Origin: a bacterium
GTDB lineage: Bacteria > Desulfobacterota > JAPLJL01
Direction: 5' to 3'
DNA: 45,787 nucleotides
Assembly (NCBI GenBank): GCA_028713675.1
Contig: JAQTNV010000027.1
Span: 1 to 45,787 of the forward strand
Position 1 is the stretch's first letter. Every line of letters starts with the position of its first letter. The notes under the pieces are model-generated. The model was not told where the DNA came from. It saw only the letters and a program-made list of their open reading frames with translations, and searched no databases. Shown here one piece after another: positions 1 through 7,455 of the stretch. A program made the translations under genes and the position numbers.

Positions 1-1
1 C

Positions 2-952
2 CTTCGCTATAACACCACCCTTTGCCCCCTGGTCGGGGAATACCGGACGCAGAAACTGGCGGGAGCCTACCTCCAGCACGAGTTTCTCTTCCGGGACAAG
101 GTCCATTCCTACCTGGGGGTCCGCTACGATCACCATCCCCTCGCGGGGAACAGCTGGAGCCCCCGGGCCAGCGTACTGGTTTCCCCGCTGGCCGGGCACA
201 CCTTCCGGGCTTCCTACGGACGCTCTTTCCGGAACCCGTCGATCATTGAAAATTACATCAATGTTTCTGTCCCCCTCAATCTCGGGATCGATATCGCGGC
301 CAGCGGAAACAAGGATCTCTCCCCGGAGCGGCTGGATTCGGTCGAGGGCGGTTATCAGTCCGAGCTTCTCCAGGGCCGACTCCACCTGGGGGCCAGTTTT
401 TTCCACAACTGGATCAAGGGGATGATCGTGCCGTCAATGCCGTCGGACATGATCGGCAACATCACCCAGGGCATAAGCGGAGCCATGGATAATGTCCTGG
501 ACGAGAAGGCTTGGGGCATCGAAACCGAGCTCAAGGCGCGGCCCTTCCCCTTTCTGACCGGTTTTGCCAATTACACTTACACCCATGTCTACAATGAGCT
601 TTTTGCGGAGATGGACCGCCGGACCCCCCAGCACAAGGCCAACGGGGGCGTAACCCTCGCCCTCAGCAACGGGTTTTCCTCCACCGTCATCCTCAATTAC
701 GTGGGTTCGACGGAGTGGCCCCATGTCATCCGATTTCCCAACCTGCCGAAGACCCTGTGGTTCCTCCCGCTCGGCTCGCTCGATTCCTACACCCTCCTGA
801 ACCTGCGCGTGGGCTATGCCTTCCTGAAGAAGCGGGCGGAGGTTTCGGTCAGTGTTTTCAACCTCCTCGGCGACAAGCACCGGGAGTATCCGTCGGACCA
901 CATCGAAGAGGTGGACCGGCGGGTCACCGGCCGGGTTCAGGTCAACTTCTAA
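2..952 (+). CDS. TonB-dependent outer-membrane receptor, C-terminal part
   Basis: The reading frame is already open at base 2, so the start, plug domain and first strands lie to the left of the window. About 316 residues are present. They show alternating aromatic/polar beta-strands, a strand reading RASYGRSFRNPS, a GNKDLSPERLDSVEGGY segment and a C-terminal RVQVNF ending in Phe; these are the usual features of the last half of a TonB-dependent receptor barrel. Such proteins take up siderophores, cobalamin or other large substrates across the outer membrane using ExbBD-TonB energy. The substrate cannot be inferred because the plug is missing. No TonB/ExbBD genes are visible nearby. The family call is firm. 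Confidence 0.87.
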   Translation, partial: LRYNTTLCPLVGEYRTQKLAGAYLQHEFLFRDKVHSYLGVRYDHHPLAGNSWSPRASVLVSPLAGHTFRASYGRSFRNPSIIENYINVSVPLNLGIDIAASGNKDLSPERLDSVEGGYQSELLQGRLHLGASFFHNWIKGMIVPSMPSDMIGNITQGISGAMDNVLDEKAWGIETELKARPFPFLTGFANYTYTHVYNELFAEMDRRTPQHKANGGVTLALSNGFSSTVILNYVGSTEWPHVIRFPNLPKTLWFLPLGSLDSYTLLNLRVGYAFLKKRAEVSVSVFNLLGDKHREYPSDHIEEVDRRVTGRVQVNF

Positions 953-998
953 AAGCCGTTAGGCGTAAGACGTAAGAAGTGAGACGAAAAAAAAGGAT

Positions 999-1026
999 GT
1001 CATTCTGAGCTAAGCGAAGAATCCAG
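999..1026. repeat. Dispersed GTCATTCTGAGC...GAATCCAG repeat
   Basis: An intergenic word beginning GTCATTCTGAGC and ending GAAGAATCCAG. Related copies occur at 18829-18877 and 23796-23823. It lies between the TonB receptor and the SMR gene, preceded by a degenerate 'cgtaagacgtaag' stretch. Confidence 0.6.
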
Positions 1027-1136
1027 ATTTTTTGGTTTACCTCTTTTTTCTTGCCTCTAGCCTGCTGATGCGGATGCCGTAAAATCATTAAAGGGAATTT
1101 GAAAGCAGAAATTCGGACGTCAACAAGGAGGTCTCG

Positions 1137-1457
1137 ATGGGCTGGGTCTATCTGGTGGTGGCGATCGTGCTCGAGGTATCCGGCACGACCTGCATGAAGC
1201 TTTCCGACGGCTTTACCAGGGTTGTCCCCTCGGTACTCATGTTTGTTTTTTATCTTCTCTCCATCTCTTCCGTCGCCGTCGCGCTCAAGACAATCGGCGT
1301 GGGCGTGGCCTACGCCATCTGGTCGGGGCTCGGGACCGCGCTGATCGCGGCGATCGGGATTTTCGCCTTCCGGGAACCGGTAACCGCCCTCAAGCTTTTT
1401 TCCATCGCCCTCATCATCGCCGGCGTTGTGGGTCTGAACCTGGGAGGAAGTCATTGA
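1137..1457 (+). CDS. SMR-family (EmrE-like) multidrug/cation exporter
   Basis: A 106-residue protein with four hydrophobic segments, the standard length of small multidrug resistance proteins. Glu13, in VLEVSGTTCMK, is the essential membrane-embedded proton/substrate-binding carboxylate of the family, and Trp62, in AYAIWSGLG, is the conserved aromatic of the third helix. The GFTR segment after helix 1 resembles EmrE more than SugE/Gdx. It would act as an inner-membrane antiparallel dimer that exchanges protons for quaternary or aromatic cations. A strong aaggaggt ribosome site precedes the ATG. No guanidine riboswitch could be recognised in the 180 bases upstream, which carry repeat words instead. 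Single-gene unit. Confidence 0.9.
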   Translation: MGWVYLVVAIVLEVSGTTCMKLSDGFTRVVPSVLMFVFYLLSISSVAVALKTIGVGVAYAIWSGLGTALIAAIGIFAFREPVTALKLFSIALIIAGVVGLNLGGSH

Positions 1458-1463
1458 AAGAAG

Positions 1464-1540
1464 GTCGTAGGTGGTAGGTCGTAGGTCATAGGTTATGGGC
1501 AAAGAGCATAGGGCATAGAGCATAGGGCAAAGCGTTAAAA
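1464..1540. repeat. Word-like low-complexity intergenic repeat (taggtcgtagg / gcatagggcatag)
   Basis: Near-repeats of 8-12 base words such as gtaggtcgtaggtcatagg and agcatagggcatagagc directly after the SMR stop. The same vocabulary recurs, in both orientations, in most gaps up to about 24.5 kb. Confidence 0.6.
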
Positions 1541-1719
1541 TCATTGAGTTTGTTTTGAACGTTAATGGTGCTTTTCTAGTTTCTTAAAATTTTATTCCGC
1601 CTTAAGCCTCACGCCTTACGTTCTTTTAAAATTCCCCATCTTCCGCGAACTTTTTTGATTTGACCTTTGCTGAAATCCGTTAGAGAATAAGCCAGAGCTT
1701 TTCCCCGGCGAGAGAGAAC

Positions 1720-2181
1720 ATGGGTAACGAGCACACTTTTCTTTTTCAGGAAGGACTTTGGGCGGTGAGGGGCTATTACTCCGACCAGGGAGAAAGCCGT
1801 TTCCCGGTGCGGGGAGAAGTCCGAATCACCCAGGAAAAGAATCTCTGGATCAGCGACGGCATTCTCCTGGTCTTGGCCACGCCTGCCTCCAAGATCTGCA
1901 ACCGGTATGAGATCGTTCCCTTCAAAAAGGGCCGGAATGATACCAACTGGAAATCCAACAACCCGGCCCTGGGGGATTTTGTGGGAAGATTCGTGGTTTT
2001 TGATGATTCGATCCTGGCCAGCTACACCTCGAAAAATTACGAGTTTTCCGGGAATGAATTTTTCCTCAAGGTAGACCACAAGCATTACTGGAACCGCGGG
2101 GTTCTTTTCCAGGGCGACAAGAAATTGTCATCCTGGGCGCTGGAGCTGGAAAAAGCCAGGGATCAAAAATACAAGCGGTAA
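1720..2181 (+). CDS. Hypothetical protein (153 aa)
   Basis: An open frame of 153 codons without a signal peptide or membrane segment. The product is rich in aromatic and charged residues. It has a beta-strand-like pattern in the middle (FPVRGEVRITQ, GRFVVFDD) and a Lys/Arg-rich end (EKARDQKYKR). I do not recognise a family. The ATG follows a weak gagaga element. The next gene starts 31 bases after the stop, so the two may be co-transcribed. Codon use matches the GC-rich neighbours, supporting a real gene. A small soluble beta-rich domain is likely, but no function is claimed. Confidence 0.6.
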   Translation: MGNEHTFLFQEGLWAVRGYYSDQGESRFPVRGEVRITQEKNLWISDGILLVLATPASKICNRYEIVPFKKGRNDTNWKSNNPALGDFVGRFVVFDDSILASYTSKNYEFSGNEFFLKVDHKHYWNRGVLFQGDKKLSSWALELEKARDQKYKR

Positions 2182-2212
2182 GGATTTAAGCCTGCCCGAC
2201 GAAGGATTCCAA

Positions 2213-3958
2213 ATGAAAAGAAAAATCTTTTTATTCGGGTTGCTTCTAGCCGCCGGTTTGACTCTCTTGCTTGGGATCGGGCCCGCCGGGGCGGAGGACC
2301 TGAAGGCCCGGTTCCAGGCCCTGAAGACGGTCACCCCCGAGATGTTGAAGCAGATGGCCGACGGTACTGTCCCCTGGCCGGAGTGGATGTTTCCCCTCTC
2401 TTCCTGGACCGATGAGGAGATAAAAAAACTCCCCCCGGAATTCTGGCAGAAAGTCCGGGCCCAGGAGAAACAGTGGCCGGAATACATCGCCCGGCAGGCC
2501 GGTTTGTTTCGCCAGGAATACGGGCCGGGGATAAAGAATTACTACGATCTTTTCCTTGATGAGCAGGCCGAGATGAAAAAACCCGGCTACGAAAAGGTTT
2601 CCCCGCCGGTGGAAGCAAAAAAAACCCTGAAGCGCCTGATCGACCTGGCTTACCTGCCCGCGGAAAAGCTGGGCAGTCTCCAGGGAAACCCCCTGAACAA
2701 TATCCGGGCGTTTTCGTTTAATAAAGGACGGCTCCGGGTTCTGCCCCTGGATATCCTGGAGATCAGTCCCGCCGGCCGGGTGGTCCTGCCCTCCGGGCCG
2801 GAAGGCAACCCCCAGGACGGGGACGGGATCTTCAACGGCCGGGACCGGATCTTCTTCATGGTGCTGGATGCCGGGCACAAGGTGGCGAAGAACTTTGTCC
2901 GGGAGAAAATCCCCGGGATCAAAGACCTGGAAGAGGCGGAAATCTCCTACCCGGCCGAAAACGAAAAGGGCTGGGTCTACCTCGCTTCGTTCGGGCAAAA
3001 TCCGCCCGAGAAGTCCCCGGCGGACAACATCCAGTTCTGCCCGGAAACCTCGATAACCTTCAATCCTTTTTCCCTGAATCAGACCGAGCCCCGGAAAATG
3101 AAAGGGAAGATCGTCCCCACGCTGAAGATCCGGAGCTGGTTCACCCCTCCCGCAATGGGGGGGCTCCCGATTGATATCTATGACCGCCTGCGGATCCGGA
3201 TCGCTTTGAGATTCCACATCGGCAGCACCGGTGACAACGAGGACGAGCTCAATGTCTCCTGGCGCGCGTGGTATGACGGACAGGTGATCAGCTACAACCG
3301 GGCGGCCTGGAAGCAGTCCACCCCCCTCGGGATCGGGGCCCCGGTGGTTTTCGACGACATCCTGGCCAACGCTTTCTCGGTCTATGACTATATCACCTAC
3401 TACTCGCCCTTCGACCCGGCCATTTTCATGAAAGATTTCGAGGTCATCATCGGCGAAGAGATGAACCGCAATGCCCGGGAATACACGGAGGCGCTGAAGG
3501 GTTGGCATCTTACCGAGAGGGACAGGACCGGTTACGCGGTTGACGGGATGATGTCGGAGCGGGAAAAAACCCGGGATCCCAAATGGGTCAAATGGCATTT
3601 ATTCACCGGCATGGCGGGGAGTGTCCTGATGCGGGTTGATTACGATGAATACCTGCAACAACACAGCACCATCACGCTGGATTGGAGGGATGACGATACC
3701 GCGATCGGGAATTACGACACCCACATGGTGGTCCACCGCCCCTCGACCCGGACCGAGCATTTCCTGCTGGAATGGAACGTCGTGCCGTTCTTTTTCAACG
3801 AGGACCATTCCAAGTTCGGATGGGACAACCTGGACCTGGTCCTGAAGCGGGTGGACAAGCCGGTGGTTTTTGCCCTGCCGAACGGGGAAAAATTCTCAGT
3901 GGAGCGCTACCTCAACGTTCCGAATGTGGGAAAAGAGTTCAAGTTCTTTAAATTCTAA
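2213..3958 (+). CDS. Secreted hypothetical protein (581 aa)
   Basis: The product starts with a clear Sec signal peptide (MKRKIFLFGLLLAAGLTLLL, cleavage after PAGA), so it is exported to the periplasm or surface. The mature part of about 555 residues begins with a helical region (to about residue 120) and continues as a mainly beta region with many Asp, Trp and Tyr residues, for example NYDTHMVVHRPS and WDNLDLVLKRV near the end. No catalytic motif, cysteine pairs or membrane segments are evident. A gaagga ribosome site lies just before the ATG. The protein reads as a single intact frame with normal codon use. I do not recognise the family; the preceding 153-aa gene may belong to the same transcript. 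Confidence 0.75.
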   Translation: MKRKIFLFGLLLAAGLTLLLGIGPAGAEDLKARFQALKTVTPEMLKQMADGTVPWPEWMFPLSSWTDEEIKKLPPEFWQKVRAQEKQWPEYIARQAGLFRQEYGPGIKNYYDLFLDEQAEMKKPGYEKVSPPVEAKKTLKRLIDLAYLPAEKLGSLQGNPLNNIRAFSFNKGRLRVLPLDILEISPAGRVVLPSGPEGNPQDGDGIFNGRDRIFFMVLDAGHKVAKNFVREKIPGIKDLEEAEISYPAENEKGWVYLASFGQNPPEKSPADNIQFCPETSITFNPFSLNQTEPRKMKGKIVPTLKIRSWFTPPAMGGLPIDIYDRLRIRIALRFHIGSTGDNEDELNVSWRAWYDGQVISYNRAAWKQSTPLGIGAPVVFDDILANAFSVYDYITYYSPFDPAIFMKDFEVIIGEEMNRNAREYTEALKGWHLTERDRTGYAVDGMMSEREKTRDPKWVKWHLFTGMAGSVLMRVDYDEYLQQHSTITLDWRDDDTAIGNYDTHMVVHRPSTRTEHFLLEWNVVPFFFNEDHSKFGWDNLDLVLKRVDKPVVFALPNGEKFSVERYLNVPNVGKEFKFFKF

Positions 3959-3980
3959 AGTAAACTTCTGGAGCCAGATA

Positions 3981-3996
3981 TTTACTTTGCGGTTTG
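3981..3996. repeat. Left copy of 16-bp direct repeat flanking an AT-rich gene
   Basis: TTTACTTTGCGGTTTG, identical to 4837-4852. The two copies are 856 bp apart, in the same orientation, on either side of the AT-rich gene at 4084-4818. Confidence 0.75.
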
Positions 3997-4083
3997 CAGT
4001 CGGAAAATGTATTTTAGAAGACCGAGTCTTGTCCGGCTTCGTCAATACTCCTTCTTTAATAATAACTTCCTTGGTCGGAGAAT

Positions 4084-4818
4084 ATGAAAAGAGGCGATCC
4101 CGTAAGCATCATGAACTGTCATCGGCCAGGAAATAATTATTTAATTTTATATTTCATTTTGATTTTAGGATGGTTTTTCCTTGGTTTCGGCTGTGCCACG
4201 GCAAGGTTCAAACCGGATTTCTTGGCTGCAAAGGACGAAATAACCGGGTTTGCATTATTGGAGCCGGGTGTAATTATAAAAAAATATTTAGGAAACAGCA
4301 CCGTGTTCGACTTCGAAAATGAAAATCTGATAAGGAAAAATATATACAAGGCATTGACTGAACATATGGGTGGAAGACAAATAGAATATGTTGAAATACC
4401 GGATGAGCGTTACGATGAATATAAAAAAGAATTGGAGAAAGCTTTTTATTTAATTAGAGGGACGAAAAATATAGGTGAAGTTAAATTGGATGAATCATTT
4501 TTAAAATATCTGAAAGATATTGATGAAAAATACGTGGTTATTGATTATGAATATGGCTTTCATCGGAGTGGTGAAAGTCTTGCCAAATCTTCTTTAGCAG
4601 CTTTAATTATAGGCATTTTAACTCTTGGTCTTTTCGTCCCTTATCCGATTCAGGCTTCATCGTGCATGTTTCTGGCCATAATTGATCGCGAGATTGGTAG
4701 GCCGGTTTATTACGACTCCTATCCCGAAGCTCCACCTCTCGATCCGTTGGATTATAAGACTACTTCAAGGCAAGTGAAAAAAATTTTGAAACAATTTAAT
4801 AAAGGAGTTAAAGGATAA
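4084..4818 (+). CDS. AT-rich probable lipoprotein (244 aa)
   Basis: The product has a hydrophobic stretch (LILYFILILGWFFLGFGC) ending in a lipobox-like Cys near residue 37, so it is probably a lipoprotein; the true start may be the internal ATG at about 4111, which gives a more normal signal-peptide length. The body is rich in Lys, Glu, Ile and Tyr. It holds a second hydrophobic segment (residues about 170-195: AALIIGILTLGLFVPYP) followed by SSCMFLAIIDREIGRPVYYDSYPEAP. The base composition is visibly poorer in G+C than every neighbour, and 16-bp direct repeats bracket the gene; both suggest acquisition by transfer. No known family recognised. Confidence 0.7.
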   Translation: MKRGDPVSIMNCHRPGNNYLILYFILILGWFFLGFGCATARFKPDFLAAKDEITGFALLEPGVIIKKYLGNSTVFDFENENLIRKNIYKALTEHMGGRQIEYVEIPDERYDEYKKELEKAFYLIRGTKNIGEVKLDESFLKYLKDIDEKYVVIDYEYGFHRSGESLAKSSLAALIIGILTLGLFVPYPIQASSCMFLAIIDREIGRPVYYDSYPEAPPLDPLDYKTTSRQVKKILKQFNKGVKG

Positions 4819-4836
4819 AACATTCCTGACCGGATC

Positions 4837-4852
4837 TTTACTTTGCGGTTTG
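4837..4852. repeat. Right copy of 16-bp direct repeat flanking an AT-rich gene
   Basis: TTTACTTTGCGGTTTG, identical to 3981-3996. A shorter echo (gatctttact) follows at about 4866-4875. Confidence 0.75.
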
Positions 4853-4939
4853 GATGATGTCGGAGACGATCTTTACTAATTGATTTTCTGGATTCAGGGA
4901 CCGCTTTTTTATAAGCACTAAGCACGCTTCCCTCGCTAA

Positions 4940-5110
4940 AGCTCGGGACAAATCGATGCCGAGACCCGAAAAATTAAAAGATTACTGGATTCTGGAGTGG
5001 TTTTCTATTCCGCAATCTACAAATATAAATCATTTCCCCTTCCGAATGAATATCTCTGGGGAGCCGAAATCGACCGGAGAATAACGGGGACAGCGCAGGT
5101 TAGGTTCTAG
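4940..5110 (+). pseudogene. Possible decayed ORF in the 392-base gap 4819-5210
   Basis: A stop-to-stop frame with no start codon encodes about 56 residues that read like a protein C-terminus: DSGVVFYSAIYKYKSF and later EYLWGAEIDRRITG, ending TAQVRF and a stop. It follows the AT-rich lipoprotein gene directly and may be the remnant of a neighbour from the same acquired segment. The rest of the gap (5111-5210) holds short near-repeats such as 'ggtcggacaagtctgacaggtc' and no gene. Confidence 0.3.
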
Positions 5111-5210
5111 TTAACGACCGCCGAACTCTCAGACAAACCAATCGGGCCAGTCAAACAGGTCGGACAAGTCTGACAGGTCCGATTCGTTTTAACTGGCCTT
5201 TGGCCAGAGG

Positions 5211-5723
5211 CTACTTGGGATCTTTCCCGGGCAGGATTTTTCGGAGGAGAAATTCGTCATGGCCGGGCTTGACCAGGTCCTCGAGCCGGCCGGTTTCCCG
5301 GTATCCCAGGTGCCGGTAGAAGGCCCGGGCTTTCTGATTGAAATCCGAAACCAGGATCCAGTTGTTCCGGTAGGTTATCCGGGACTCCTGTTCCAGCCAT
5401 TTCATCACTTCCCGGCCGAGGCCGCTCCGCTGGTAGGGGGGCAGAATGGCGATCAGCTCCAGGAGCGAGCCCTTGAGCCAGGGATGCCGGACACAGACCA
5501 CCCCGGCGGTAAAATCCTCGACGGCGATCACGAAACGGGCCAGGGAATGGTCCGGATCGGAAAGGTAACGATGCAGACCCTCGGACTGGTATTCGAGGGT
5601 GAGCCAGGGATCCAGATCAGCCAGGGCGCAGCCGAGAATGGACGCGTCCTCCGGCTGCAGGTGCCGGAGGGTGCAGGAGGGGAGTAAGTACCGCGCTTTG
5701 CTGAAAGGTTTTTTCGCAGTCAT
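5211..5723 (-). CDS. GNAT-family N-acetyltransferase
   Basis: A 170-residue GNAT-fold protein. The acetyl-CoA pyrophosphate-binding motif A is seen as ILPPYQRSGLGREVMKWL (Q-x-x-G-x-G), preceded by the beta-4 strand (SLLELIAI) and followed by the motif B-like NQKARAFYRHLGYRETG segment, which is the usual signature of small-molecule or N-terminal acetyltransferases. The acceptor substrate cannot be told. The ATG lies about 12 bases downstream (minus strand) of the outer end of the GIY-YIG repeat element at 5735, so that element sits where the gene's own leader would be. No clear Shine-Dalgarno sequence is visible. Confidence 0.87.
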   Translation of the reverse strand: MTAKKPFSKARYLLPSCTLRHLQPEDASILGCALADLDPWLTLEYQSEGLHRYLSDPDHSLARFVIAVEDFTAGVVCVRHPWLKGSLLELIAILPPYQRSGLGREVMKWLEQESRITYRNNWILVSDFNQKARAFYRHLGYRETGRLEDLVKPGHDEFLLRKILPGKDPK

Positions 5724-5734
5724 TTTGTTTTTTT

Positions 5735-6117
5735 GTCATTCCGGACCTGATCCGGAATCCAGTTAAAGAATTCTTGGATACAAATCCTGCCAATCTGGAT
5801 TGCTCCCTTCGATCAATTCCAGTTTCCACTTTCTTTTCCATTCCTTCATTTGTTTCTCTCTATTAATAGCTGATTCCATACTCTCGTGTAATTCATACCA
5901 AACCAGACGATGAACATTGTATCGTTTACTAAATCCTTCTACCACATTATTTTTATGCTCCCATATCCTTTTGACGAGGTCTGAGTTAACCCCGATATAA
6001 AGAGTGCCATTTCGTTTACTTGCCAAAATATATACCGCTGGCTGTTTATTCATTGAAAACGCCCTGGATTCCGGCTCCCGGATTTAATCGCTCCGGGACA
6101 GGTTTCGCCGGAATGAC
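5735..6117. mobile_element. Candidate repeat-bounded GIY-YIG element
   Basis: The 383-bp unit begins GTCATTCCGG and ends CCGGAATGAC. Each end is an imperfect hairpin whose inner limb reads CTGGATTCCGG facing the gene: GTCATTCCGG..CCGGAATCCAG at 5735-5762 and CTGGATTCCGG..CCGGAATGAC at 6064-6117. The GIY-YIG stop codon directly abuts the left hairpin and its start lies 10 bases from the right one, so the gene fills the space between hairpins. A gene-less pair of the same hairpins, with a 14-base spacer, lies at 16420-16489. This is read as a nuclease-carrying version of a REP-like element; mobility is inferred. Confidence 0.6.
5763..6053 (-). CDS. Small GIY-YIG (URI-type) endonuclease-domain protein
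   Basis: A 96-residue protein consisting of one GIY-YIG domain. The signature is VYILAS (the GIY position) and TLYIGV (YIG), followed by LVKRIWEHKNN with the conserved Arg and His. The Glu-containing helix (SAINREKQMKEWKRKWK) would carry the metal-binding Glu. Stand-alone proteins of this type, related to the UvrC and homing-nuclease catalytic domains, are common in bacteria and poorly understood. The gene is more AT-rich than its surroundings and is enclosed by inverted hairpin repeats with almost no spare bases. The ribosome site, if any, overlaps the hairpin edge (ccaggg). All key residues appear intact. Confidence 0.92.
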   Translation of the reverse strand: MNKQPAVYILASKRNGTLYIGVNSDLVKRIWEHKNNVVEGFSKRYNVHRLVWYELHESMESAINREKQMKEWKRKWKLELIEGSNPDWQDLYPRIL

Positions 6118-6183
6118 GACGCATTTAATTTGGCGCGCATGACCATCCCGGGGAGAGGGATGTTAACTGTCAGGCTAAGTGTT

Positions 6184-7341
6184 TTAGATTCTGGGTTTTC
6201 TCTCCCCTGTCACGGGGGAGGGAAAAACCATCCGGTCTTTACGCTGGGGTGGCAGGGCCCGGACTCCCGTGATGAAGTCATAACGATAATTATCCCCAGG
6301 TTTGAGCTCAAAGCAATCGGAATAATTGGAAACCTTCCGGGCCCGGGTTAAAAGCCCGGTCACGGTGACGAATTCGAAACCCGCTTTCCGGAGTTCCGGG
6401 ATGAGGAGAGGCAGGGCTTCCGCGGTGTTGTACCCGTGGCCGTTGGCGTGGAGGACGACAATGGCCCCGGGCCGGGCTTCCCTGAGGATGATCCGGGCAA
6501 GCTGGGCGGCGGTGTGGTCGTAACCCGCATCGTCGGCGACCAGGTTCCACTGGATCGCCGGCAGGCCGGAGTCCGCCAGGAATTTCAGCGCCCCGGGTTT
6601 GCAGGTGCCGAAGGGAAAACGGAAGGCCAAAGGCAGGGCGGGAATCTTGTCCAGCTCCGCCTGCCCCGCGTTTTGAGCGCAGGTCCGGGCGGTGAGCTTT
6701 TCCCTGAGCAATTCGTATTCCGCCTGGGTCCAGAGGATTTCTTCCTTAATCTTTCCGAGTGTTCTTTTCCGGAGGTTTCGATGGGACCAGGTATGGTTGC
6801 CGATTTCAAAAAGGGGGTCGGCCATCAGCTGGAGGGCTTTTTCCGGGTGGTCCCGCATCCATCTCCCGCCCATGAAGAAGGTGGCCCGGATCCCGTTTTC
6901 CCGGAGATAATTGACGACCCCGGCATCGTATCCGGAGATTTCGCCATGGCTTTCGCAGAGGTCGAAGGTCAGGGCCAGGATCTTTTCACCATCCGGGGGT
7001 TGAACGGAGCGGATCGATCCCTGTAACTCCACGGGCAGGGGGGCCCTCCGGTTCTTTGGTTTTATCCTTTCCGGCGGACCGGAAGAACCGGGAGGCGCCG
7101 GCCGGTCCTTTTTGTCCTCCGGGCTTCCCCGTAATTCTTTCTCGGTCCAGCAGGCCTTGAGGATGGACTCGGAGCCGAAGGAGAAATCCCCGGTGGGGGA
7201 GAGGAGGGGATCCGCGGATTTCGGCGGCGGCGGGGGGCCGGGATTTTCGGCGGGGAGCAAAGGGAACGGGAACAGGGTCAAGACCAGGCACAAAGTAGAT
7301 ATTAATAAGGTATGTTTCAATTTGAAAAATATTTTTTCCAA
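6184..7341 (-). CDS. Exported polysaccharide deacetylase-family (NodB-homology) protein
   Basis: A 385-residue protein with an N-terminal signal peptide (LLISTLCLVLTLFPFPLLPA), then a Pro-rich linker (about 35-115) and a NodB-homology domain (about 120-345). Motifs: ALTFDLCE (Asp127, catalytic base position), GNHTWSH (His183 and His187, metal ligands), RFPFGTCKPG (motif 3) and IVVLHANGHG (motif 5 His). The second Asp of the usual TFDD is Leu, a variant shared with a subgroup having TFDLCE. Predicted role: metal-dependent deacetylation of periplasmic or cell-wall polysaccharide. It is preceded on the same strand by the molybdopterin oxidoreductase gene, separated by a 114-base gap with hairpin repeats, so co-transcription is uncertain. 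Confidence 0.88.
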   Translation of the reverse strand: MEKIFFKLKHTLLISTLCLVLTLFPFPLLPAENPGPPPPPKSADPLLSPTGDFSFGSESILKACWTEKELRGSPEDKKDRPAPPGSSGPPERIKPKNRRAPLPVELQGSIRSVQPPDGEKILALTFDLCESHGEISGYDAGVVNYLRENGIRATFFMGGRWMRDHPEKALQLMADPLFEIGNHTWSHRNLRKRTLGKIKEEILWTQAEYELLREKLTARTCAQNAGQAELDKIPALPLAFRFPFGTCKPGALKFLADSGLPAIQWNLVADDAGYDHTAAQLARIILREARPGAIVVLHANGHGYNTAEALPLLIPELRKAGFEFVTVTGLLTRARKVSNYSDCFELKPGDNYRYDFITGVRALPPQRKDRMVFPSPVTGERKPRI

Positions 7342-7365
7342 ATGATTCTTTCCAAATCTTACCTT

Positions 7366-7428
7366 CCCCTCTTTGATAAAGAGGGGTAAATAATTCCCCC
7401 TTTGTTAAAAGGGGGACAAGTGGGGGAT
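7366..7428. repeat. Double G/C-tract hairpin repeat (cccctctttga.../cccccttt...)
   Basis: Two adjacent stem-loops, CCCCTCTTT-gata-AAAGAGGGG and CCCCCTTT-gttaa-AAGGGGG, followed by a third G tract. They lie in the gap after the oxidoreductase stop codon. The sequence type is a common dispersed bacterial intergenic repeat and could also end transcription. Confidence 0.6.
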
Positions 7429-7455
7429 TTTAAATATCTTTTTATCTGTGTCTGT

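Noticed and set aside
958-1136. Guanidine riboswitch upstream of the SMR gene
   Set aside because: No paired ACGR-loop hairpins or conserved core; the sequence is repeat words plus a normal ribosome site, and the SMR type is EmrE-like.
2246-3598. 450-codon minus-strand ORF
   Set aside because: Lies opposite the secreted 581-aa protein, which has a signal peptide and ribosome site; no recognisable domain in the antisense product.
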